13,725 bases of DNA from DATKWV01 sp035529405. Its GTDB lineage: Bacteria; Planctomycetota; Phycisphaerae; Sedimentisphaerales; Anaerobacaceae. Positions 6,076 to 12,592 of the stretch are shown in pieces. The number at the start of each line of letters is the position of its first letter. Within the stretch, counting starts at the first letter, position 1. The translations under genes were made by a program, and so were the position numbers. The notes under the pieces were generated by a model. The model searched no databases, was not told where the DNA came from, and saw nothing but the letters and a program-made list of their open reading frames with translations. The stretch lies in contig DATKWV010000202.1 of NCBI GenBank assembly GCA_035529405.1, forward strand, positions 1-13,725, in the 5' to 3' direction.

Positions 6076-8226
6076 ATGGTCAGACAGATTTGCGTGGTCG
6101 TTTTCGTTTTAACGCTTGCGGCTGTTGCCGGATGGGCAGACTCAGCAGACAAAAGAAACAACATTTCCGACCGACCCCAGGTTACTGTGGGGGCCCGTGA
6201 TGCGGATGTTATCGGTTCGGACAACAGGGCCATTCAGCTTGCCGTAGATACACTGGCCTTTCGCGGCGGCGGGACGGTGCGGGTGCTGCCGGGAGAATAC
6301 ACACTCATAGATTCAATTCACCTGCGGTCAAATGTCAACTTAACCGGCGACAGGGACAAGACCGTATTAAAACGCTGTGCGGCTGTATCGAGCAGGCTGC
6401 TGAAAGATGCCGACATCGGGCAAAGGGAAATCACGCCCCGCCAGCCGGGGCTTTTCAAGACGGGTATGGGGGTGATATGTCGCAGCAAAAAGGCCAGGTC
6501 GATGAGCACGATGCCGCTTACCGTAACGCGAATTGAAAACGGAGTGCTTTATGTCAACGGGTATATAGAAGACGATTATATCGCCGAAGAGGACAGCTGG
6601 GGCCAGGCCGGACACGATGGCGAGGTGGTGAACGTTTTTCCGCTGATTCGCGGTTACGAGGTTGAAAATGTTATGGTGGACGGATTTACGCTGGATTCGG
6701 GGGCCGACGACAACGAAGGCAGCGACGGTTTGTACCTTCGCAGAAGCAAGTGGTGCACAATAAAAAATGTCAAGGCAATCAACTGTAAAAATGACGGTAT
6801 CCGGTTCGGTACCAATGAGCATATAACCGTTGAAGACTGCGAAGCCGCTTATAACGGCAACTACGGAATCCATCCGGGCGCGCACAGCCCGTGGACAATA
6901 GTTCGGCGGTGCAATATCCACCATAACGATTCGGACGGGCTTTATATATGCTGGGGGGTACGAGAGGGCGAATTCACCGACAATACCATCCATCATAACG
7001 GCCAGCGAAAGCACCGCAGCGGTATAAGTATCGGGCATAAGGATACGGATAACCTCATCGCCCGAAACCATATCTATGAAAACAGCAAGCACGGGATTTG
7101 TTTCAGAAGAAAAACCGAGGCCAACGGCGCGCACAGGAACATCGTCAGAGACAATTTGATTGAGAACAACGGTATAGTTGAAAGCCAAATCCCGGGATTT
7201 CTCAAAGACCTTCCCAGGCATACACTCACGGGCTGTGGAGTTTATATCTGCGGGGTGACACACGATTTGGTTTTCGAGAACAACGTAATCCGGGAAACGC
7301 GCCGGGGACAAGACCGGCATCAACTGCACGCATTTTACATAGAACAGGGTGTAAGCCGGGTGAAAATGGCCGGCAATACTATAAGCGGCCACCCCCGGGA
7401 CCCTATCGTGGACAAATCCGGTTGTTTGGACAACCGGTCAGACCCGCCGCGAACGCCCGAACAGCAGGCATTCATAAAAAACTTTCTTTTCATAGACAAA
7501 AACGACCCCGGGTTATCTGTGTTGAAAGACAAGTACAAGCTTGAACAGGTAACGGCTTCGGGACAAGACGAATTATCGAAGTTGATTCTGCTGAACCAGT
7601 GGACTTACCAGCAGTTCAGGAAATTCGGCAAGCCGACATACAAGACTGAAAACGCTCTGGAGATTCTCGAAAAGATAAAGCAGGGACATACCTTCTACTG
7701 CGCTCATTATACAATCGTGTTCGTTGGTGCGGCCAATGCCCTGGGGTGGGATGCCCGGCCTGTGAGTCTGCGGCGGGCGGATGAGACGGAAAGGTCCAGC
7801 AATCATAATGTGGCCGAAGTCTGGTCCCGGCAGTACGGCAAATGGGTCATGTTCGACCCCACTTTGAATCATTACGTGGCCAAAGACGCGGTGCCGCTTA
7901 ACTGTTATGAAATAGGCGCCGAATGGGTCAAGAACAACGGCAAAGATATGAAGTTTGTGGTCGGAACCGGCAGGAAAATGTACGAAAGAAAGGATTTGCC
8001 GGTTGTGCTGGCGTATCATAAGGGATTCGGCAACCTTGCGATAAAGGTTGCCTGGACAGACCCGTATGCGTGCCTGGCTTTTATTCCGACAAACCGGCTT
8101 TTAGGCAGTTTCCCTGATAAGAGTATCGAAAAATGGGACGACTGGGACAACATACACTTTATACTCAACGGCGGCGACAGATGGCAGGAAGATGCCGAAA
8201 TGCTGCCGCCGTATTACAGACCCTAA
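6076..8226 (+). CDS. Secreted right-handed beta-helix protein with C-terminal transglutaminase-like domain
   Basis: The product has 716 residues. ATG 6076 has AAGGA at 6063-6067 and is followed directly by a signal peptide (core ICVVVFVLTLAAVAG, cleavage near GWA-D). A TTG at 6055 in the same frame is possible but adds charge before the signal. Residues about 35-420 form a parallel beta-helix: a pectate-lyase-like opening (NRAIQLAVDTLAFRGGGTV, then LPGEYTL) and repeats of the form N-x-x-x-x-N-G-I with Asn and His ladders, as in polysaccharide lyases and NosD-like proteins. Residues about 515-620 match a transglutaminase-like cysteine-protease fold: C542 (HTFYCAHYT), H577 (SNHNVAEVW) and D594 (WVMFDPT) form a complete triad. 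The helix probably binds or cuts a polysaccharide; the second domain may cut or link amide bonds. Both activities are inferred. The gene ends 23 bases before the next and probably leads the operon. Confidence 0.87.
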   Translation: MVRQICVVVFVLTLAAVAGWADSADKRNNISDRPQVTVGARDADVIGSDNRAIQLAVDTLAFRGGGTVRVLPGEYTLIDSIHLRSNVNLTGDRDKTVLKRCAAVSSRLLKDADIGQREITPRQPGLFKTGMGVICRSKKARSMSTMPLTVTRIENGVLYVNGYIEDDYIAEEDSWGQAGHDGEVVNVFPLIRGYEVENVMVDGFTLDSGADDNEGSDGLYLRRSKWCTIKNVKAINCKNDGIRFGTNEHITVEDCEAAYNGNYGIHPGAHSPWTIVRRCNIHHNDSDGLYICWGVREGEFTDNTIHHNGQRKHRSGISIGHKDTDNLIARNHIYENSKHGICFRRKTEANGAHRNIVRDNLIENNGIVESQIPGFLKDLPRHTLTGCGVYICGVTHDLVFENNVIRETRRGQDRHQLHAFYIEQGVSRVKMAGNTISGHPRDPIVDKSGCLDNRSDPPRTPEQQAFIKNFLFIDKNDPGLSVLKDKYKLEQVTASGQDELSKLILLNQWTYQQFRKFGKPTYKTENALEILEKIKQGHTFYCAHYTIVFVGAANALGWDARPVSLRRADETERSSNHNVAEVWSRQYGKWVMFDPTLNHYVAKDAVPLNCYEIGAEWVKNNGKDMKFVVGTGRKMYERKDLPVVLAYHKGFGNLAIKVAWTDPYACLAFIPTNRLLGSFPDKSIEKWDDWDNIHFILNGGDRWQEDAEMLPPYYRP

Positions 8227-8249
8227 TAGAAAGGAAAGGTCGATATACA

Positions 8250-9824
8250 ATGAACACAGTAAAATTATTAAAAAGATTTGTCATTTTGTGCTTAACATTG
8301 TGGATGGGGATGTATTGTTCCGCCCAGGAACCCGAAAAGCCGCAGACGGAAGCGGAAAAATACTACCAGCGAATGATTGATAAACCCGGCATCAGGGAAA
8401 ATCCCAGGGGCGAACATTTCTGCTGGCAGGCTGCATCGGGTATGAACCGGTTTGCAGAAAGCTACAAGGCCGGCAAAGATGCCGACTGGATAAAATGGGG
8501 CATCAAATACTGTGATTTTCTGCTTGATAGAATGGATACGGCGCCAGACGGGTACAAGGGCTGGATAGGGCCTTATGTTTATGACCATAAGCGCTGGTGC
8601 GACGTGCACGTCGGCGATGCAATTCTGCTGCGAGGAATACTGGATATCGCGCTTGTCGTAAAGCAAGACGAGTCGCTGAAGAAACTCTACGCCGACAAGG
8701 TAAAGAACTATGTGGAAACAGCCAAAAAACACTTTTTCGAGAAGTGGGACAAAAGGGGCACATGGCGCGATGACGGACCTTACGGGGCGTATGTTTCCTA
8801 TGATAAGTACCTCGAACCGGAGAACCTCAAGGAATGGAAGTACGGAAGCAGCGTGAAGCAATCGGAACTGACGCTGCCGTTCAATAAAGAAATGGACGCG
8901 GCCGAAGTGGCGGTAAGGCTGTGGCAGCTTACAGGGGAGGATTTTTACAGGGACAAGGCAGAGAAAATATACCTGTTGGTAAAAAGCAGATTCCAGTACT
9001 TCGATAATCACTATGCGTGGAATTACTGGGAGCCGTTCGGGCCGTGGGACATCGACCTTAAAAAGAAAACCACGCGTCACTGGGTGGGAGTGCACCCCTA
9101 CAGGTCAGGCTACCAGGCGGGAGAAGTGGGAATGATAGCAGAAGCGTACCACTACGGATTAGTTTTTGACAAGCGGGACATACAAAGAATCATCAACACC
9201 AACCTGCAGGTCATGTGGAACAAGGACAAAGAGAACCCTGAGTTTATAAACTCAAACGGCAGGGGAAAAGAAAAAAGCGCGGAGGGTGTGGAAGGTTTTC
9301 GCAAGGCGTGGGGTCATTCAAACGAAACCAAGAATGCGGGGCAGCTCTGGACGGGGCTTCTGGATTTCGACCAGACCATACGGGATTTGTACGAAGCGCG
9401 GCTTGAGAAAGATACCGGAAGGTCGGGAAGACGGCATTCTTACTATGAGAATGTCACCAAAAAAGAACCGGCGAGCTTCAAACGCAAGCATGCCAAAGAC
9501 AATGTTACGGTACCGAAACTGGATTTTACCGAATGCGGCGACATCAGCATGGCAGCGGTTCTGCCGCAAAATATAAGGAAAGGCCAAAAAACCATTATAG
9601 CAAACCAGTCGTTCAAGCCGGGCGAACTGGAGATAGCGCTGTATTCGAAAAACGGGAAAAAGAAAATCACGCAGCTTTACAAAGGGCAGGTAAGAGCAGA
9701 CCAGATGTTCATTATGGAATGGGACGGTACCGACCCCGAGACCAAACAAAAGTACGCGGGTGATTATACGATTCGGTGGACATTGAGCGACGGTTACCGT
9801 CAGCAGTCTATACGTATCAATTGA
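8250..9824 (+). CDS. Secreted alpha-helical protein, probable carbohydrate-active, with FlgD-like C-terminal domain
   Basis: The product has 524 residues. ATG 8250 is preceded by GGAAAGG at 8233-8239. Residues 1-25 are a signal peptide (core FVILCLTLWMGMYC, cleavage near CSA-Q). Residues about 30-410 are rich in amphipathic helices with recurring aromatic and acidic clusters (WIKWGIKYCDFLLDRMD, VHVGDAILLRGILDIAL, NYWEPFGPWDID, then GYQAGEVGMIAEAYHYGL), a layout typical of alpha/alpha-toroid glycosidases and lyases. I could not assign a CAZy family or catalytic residues. Residues about 430-524 resemble a FlgD-type Ig domain: the segment from FIMEWDGTD to YAGDYTIRWTLSDG is the usual signature, often found as a C-terminal module of secreted proteins. 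Its position between the beta-helix and GH3 genes points to glycan processing, by inference. Lyase, hydrolase or a binding-only role all remain open. Confidence 0.75.
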   Translation: MNTVKLLKRFVILCLTLWMGMYCSAQEPEKPQTEAEKYYQRMIDKPGIRENPRGEHFCWQAASGMNRFAESYKAGKDADWIKWGIKYCDFLLDRMDTAPDGYKGWIGPYVYDHKRWCDVHVGDAILLRGILDIALVVKQDESLKKLYADKVKNYVETAKKHFFEKWDKRGTWRDDGPYGAYVSYDKYLEPENLKEWKYGSSVKQSELTLPFNKEMDAAEVAVRLWQLTGEDFYRDKAEKIYLLVKSRFQYFDNHYAWNYWEPFGPWDIDLKKKTTRHWVGVHPYRSGYQAGEVGMIAEAYHYGLVFDKRDIQRIINTNLQVMWNKDKENPEFINSNGRGKEKSAEGVEGFRKAWGHSNETKNAGQLWTGLLDFDQTIRDLYEARLEKDTGRSGRRHSYYENVTKKEPASFKRKHAKDNVTVPKLDFTECGDISMAAVLPQNIRKGQKTIIANQSFKPGELEIALYSKNGKKKITQLYKGQVRADQMFIMEWDGTDPETKQKYAGDYTIRWTLSDGYRQQSIRIN

Positions 9825-9841
9825 GGGAAGGCGTACACCGG

Positions 9842-10081
9842 GTGAAGGCAAGCGGATTATATTCGGTTAAGGCAATCGTTCTATTTCTGACAGCGGGTGT
9901 TGTCTGTACTCCGGCAGCAGCGGCTGAGGACATGTGCGGCCGCAGCGAAGAGACGGGTTACCTGCCGCCCAGACACCTCTATAAAGAGAAAGGATACGAA
10001 GTAGAGAGCAGCAGATTTGCGCCCGATGCGGCGGATATGGTCGTCAAACAGGCGCTGGAAATGCTCTATGAACTGCATTAA
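9842..10081 (+). CDS. Small exported protein of unknown function
   Basis: The product has 79 residues from GTG 9842, or 101 if an ATG at 9776 inside the previous gene were used. GTG is preferred because GGGAAGG at 9825-9831 precedes it and a signal peptide follows at once (core AIVLFLTAGVVC, cleavage near AAAA-E). The mature part is only about 50 residues, with one Cys (DMCGRS) and a helix at the end (AADMVVKQALEMLYELH). I do not recognise the family. It begins 17 bases after the preceding stop, so it is probably translated from the same message. It may be a small partner of the neighbouring enzymes, or the leftover start of a longer gene cut short before the hairpin element at 10120. Confidence 0.5.
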   Translation: MKASGLYSVKAIVLFLTAGVVCTPAAAAEDMCGRSEETGYLPPRHLYKEKGYEVESSRFAPDAADMVVKQALEMLYELH

Positions 10082-10119
10082 ATCGGACCGTAGAAATCAC
10101 TTTATCGTATTGCGTATAA

Positions 10120-10166
10120 CGTCGCCGTGCCGGCGATGGCTAAACAAACACCCGGATAAATCCGGG
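10120..10166. repeat. Hairpin element, copy 2, followed by a second hairpin
   Basis: CGTCGCCG at 10120-10127, loop TGC, and CGGCGATG at 10131-10138 form an 8-bp stem with one G-T pair, followed by GCTAAACAAACA at 10139-10150 exactly as in copy 1. CCCGGAT (10151-10157), AA and ATCCGGG (10160-10166) then make a second, perfect hairpin, itself followed by GGGCTAAATA. The element sits between the small exported gene and the GH3 gene, ending about 15 bases before the GH3 ribosome site, so it may act as a partial terminator, an RNA processing site or a leader structure. Confidence 0.75.
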
Positions 10167-10194
10167 GGCTAAATATAACATAAAGGAGACAAAA

Positions 10195-12543
10195 ATGGCC
10201 CCTAAAAAGAGTTTTGTGAGTGCAGTTTCAGCAGTGTGTTTGGGTCTGTTAATCGGCACGGCAGTTGCAGACAAGCCGATTTACTTAGACGCCGACCAGC
10301 CAATCAAGGCAAGAGTCGAGGATTTGCTGTCAAGGATGACCCTGAAAGAAAAAATCGGGCAGATGAATATGCCCTGTGTTTACCAGAGCAAGATTGGCTA
10401 CGGCACACATACCAAAGTACACGCTTTGTTCGGAAAACTGAGTGTAAAGCAAAGAGCCAAACAGATGGAAGGGTGCAGGAAACTCGCTGAGGGAACACAC
10501 GATGTGGGAATAGGGCCGGGAGGCGGCTTTTTTACACTTTGCGACAGGGCAATATATGAAGGCAGCCGCAAACAGGCCGAGTTTCTGAACGAACTTCAAA
10601 AAATAGCTACCGAGAAAACGCGTCTGAAGATACCGGTGCTTCAAATCGAGGAAGGTACGCACGGCCTGATGTGTGCCGGCGGCACGGTTTTCCCCGAAGG
10701 GCTGGCGATAGGCAGTTCGTGGAATATGGATTTGGTCGAAAAGATTTACGCTGTGGCTGCAAAAGAAGCAAGAGCTATCGGTGTGCACGAATTATGTACG
10801 ATTGTTATCGAGCCCAACAGGGACCCGCGAATGGGAAGAAACGAAGAGGGCTACAGTGAATGCCCGTATCTGTGCTCGCGCATAGCCGAATCCATAGTTG
10901 CAGGCTGTCAGGGCAAAGATATATCCGCAAACGACAAGGTCATAACCGTGTTCTGTCATTACCCCGGCCAGAGTGAACCCACAAGCGGAATGGAACGGGG
11001 TACGATGCACATTTCCGAGAGGGCCTTGAGACAGTTTTTCCTGCCGCCGTGGGTGGCCGGCATCAAAAAGGCAGGCGCACTGGGAGTAATGGCAACCTAT
11101 CCGGCGATAGACAGCGTGCCGGTTCACAGTTCCGAAAAGATTCTGACCGAAATTCTTCGCCAGGAGCTGGGGTTCGAAGGACTTGTGCTGGGCGAAGGAG
11201 GGGGTATCGGGACCATTGTATATGAACGTGTTGCCGCGACACAAAAAGAGGCGGGTCAAATGGCTATTAAGGCGGGTGTCGATGTGGGTATATCGTTCGA
11301 GGACGGATATATGCAGGCGATGATTGAAAGCGTCGAAGAGGGAAAGGTCCCGATAGAGTTAATCGACAGGGCTGTGGGGCGGATTCTGGAGATTAAGTTC
11401 CGGCTGGGCCTGTTTGAAAATCCCTACGTTGACCCCGACCGTGCAGAAAAAACCGTGAACTCCAGTCAGCATCAGGAGCTGGCACTGCAGGCGGCACGTG
11501 AAGGAATAGTTTTATTGAAAAATAAAAACAATATCCTGCCGCTGAGCAAAAGCATAAAGTCGATTGCCGTAATAGGTCCGGGCGCGGATGCCGGTACAGA
11601 CCAGCTTGGCGATTATATCCCACACAACATACCACAGGAGATAGTAACAGTTCTTGATGGTATTAAACGAAAAGTGCCCGCAGCGGAAGTCAGGTACGTT
11701 AAAGGCTGTGAGGTTCTCGGCAACAAGCTCAATGAGATTTCAAAAGCACAGGCAGCAGCTAAACGTGCTGATGTGGCTGTGGTGGTGGTCGGCGAAAATA
11801 TCCAGACGAATGGAGAGGGTAAGGACGTAGCCAGCTTAGACCTGACAGGTCTTCAGGAAGATTTGGTCAAGGCGATATACCAGACCGGCACACCCACAAT
11901 TGTGGTACTGATAAACGGAAGGCCCTTGTCAATTCGCTGGATAGCGGAGAATGTCCCTGCAATAGTGGAGGCCTGGATGTGCGGAGAAAAGGGCGGTGAT
12001 GCTGTTGCCGACGTGTTGTTCGGAGATTATAATCCCAGCGGACGTCTGCCGATAACCGTGCCGCGTCACGTGGGACAACTGCCGGTCTATTACAATTACG
12101 GGCCGTCAAAAGAATCGCGGATGGAAACGGGCTACGTGGATATGAGCGCAAAGCCGCTGTTCGAGTTCGGATACGGGCTAAGCTATACAAAGTTCGAGTA
12201 CCACAATCTGCAGATTCGTCCGCTGCAGGCAGGGCCTGCGGCCACAAGATATATCAGTGCCGATGTGAAGAACATCGGCAATCGTGAGGGACAGGAGGTT
12301 GTCCAGTTGTATATAAACGATTGTATCAGCAGCGTGACGACACCGATTAAGGAATTGAAAGGCTTTAAGAAAATAACACTTGAGCCGGGCCAGATAAAGA
12401 CGGTCGAATTTGAAGTGACACCCTTCCAGCTGTCACTTTTAGACCGTAATATGCAGCGAGTTGTCGAACCGGGAAAGTTCGAGGTAATGGTCGCAGCTTC
12501 ATCGGAAGACATTCGGCTCAAAGGAAGCTTCGAATGCCAATAA
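10195..12543 (+). CDS. Secreted GH3-family glycosidase homologue with altered active-site residues
   Basis: The product has 782 residues. AAAGGAG at 10182-10188 lies 6 bases before the ATG. Signal peptide 1-25 (cleavage near AVA-D). The GH3 N-terminal domain spans about 35-400 (MTLKEKIGQM, VLQIEEGTHGLM, PNRDPRMGRNEEGYSE, GFEGLVLGEGGGI), the C-terminal sandwich about 430-640 (EGIVLLKNKNNILPL, VVVGEN, LINGRPLSIRW, GDYNPSGRLPITVP) and an Fn3-like domain about 680-775. The family cleaves beta-linked sugars from chain ends with an Asp nucleophile, normally in VVSDxG. Here that stretch reads VLGEGG, placing E334 at the Asp position. The KH motif normally reading KHF is C254-H255-Y. The expected acid/base Glu is kept as E541 in NGEGKD. 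The enzyme may be inactive, slower or act by altered chemistry. Substrate unknown; beta-glucosidase or beta-xylosidase would be the default family guess. Confidence 0.9.
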   Translation: MAPKKSFVSAVSAVCLGLLIGTAVADKPIYLDADQPIKARVEDLLSRMTLKEKIGQMNMPCVYQSKIGYGTHTKVHALFGKLSVKQRAKQMEGCRKLAEGTHDVGIGPGGGFFTLCDRAIYEGSRKQAEFLNELQKIATEKTRLKIPVLQIEEGTHGLMCAGGTVFPEGLAIGSSWNMDLVEKIYAVAAKEARAIGVHELCTIVIEPNRDPRMGRNEEGYSECPYLCSRIAESIVAGCQGKDISANDKVITVFCHYPGQSEPTSGMERGTMHISERALRQFFLPPWVAGIKKAGALGVMATYPAIDSVPVHSSEKILTEILRQELGFEGLVLGEGGGIGTIVYERVAATQKEAGQMAIKAGVDVGISFEDGYMQAMIESVEEGKVPIELIDRAVGRILEIKFRLGLFENPYVDPDRAEKTVNSSQHQELALQAAREGIVLLKNKNNILPLSKSIKSIAVIGPGADAGTDQLGDYIPHNIPQEIVTVLDGIKRKVPAAEVRYVKGCEVLGNKLNEISKAQAAAKRADVAVVVVGENIQTNGEGKDVASLDLTGLQEDLVKAIYQTGTPTIVVLINGRPLSIRWIAENVPAIVEAWMCGEKGGDAVADVLFGDYNPSGRLPITVPRHVGQLPVYYNYGPSKESRMETGYVDMSAKPLFEFGYGLSYTKFEYHNLQIRPLQAGPAATRYISADVKNIGNREGQEVVQLYINDCISSVTTPIKELKGFKKITLEPGQIKTVEFEVTPFQLSLLDRNMQRVVEPGKFEVMVAASSEDIRLKGSFECQ

Positions 12544-12553
12544 GAAACAAGGG

Positions 12554-12570
12554 ATAATGTTGCACATTAT
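12554..12570. repeat. Small inverted repeat between the GH3 gene and the DUF1080 gene
   Basis: ATAATGT (12554-12560), loop TGC, and ACATTAT (12564-12570) form a 7-bp AT-rich hairpin with no T-run. It is too weak to stop transcription well and may be chance; it lies in the 49-base gap before the next start. Confidence 0.3.
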
Positions 12571-12592
12571 TAAAAGTGGAAGGGAAAATATT

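Noticed and set aside
6367..7392. Minus-strand open frame of 341 codons
   Set aside because: It lies wholly inside the beta-helix gene on the other strand; its product shows no domain, signal or ribosome site.
8292..9095. Minus-strand open frame of 267 codons
   Set aside because: It is antisense to the exported alpha-helical protein; no supporting start signals or motifs.
10115..10120. TATAAC as a -10 box for the GH3 gene
   Set aside because: No -35-like sequence lies 16 to 18 bases upstream, and the implied start would fall inside the hairpin.
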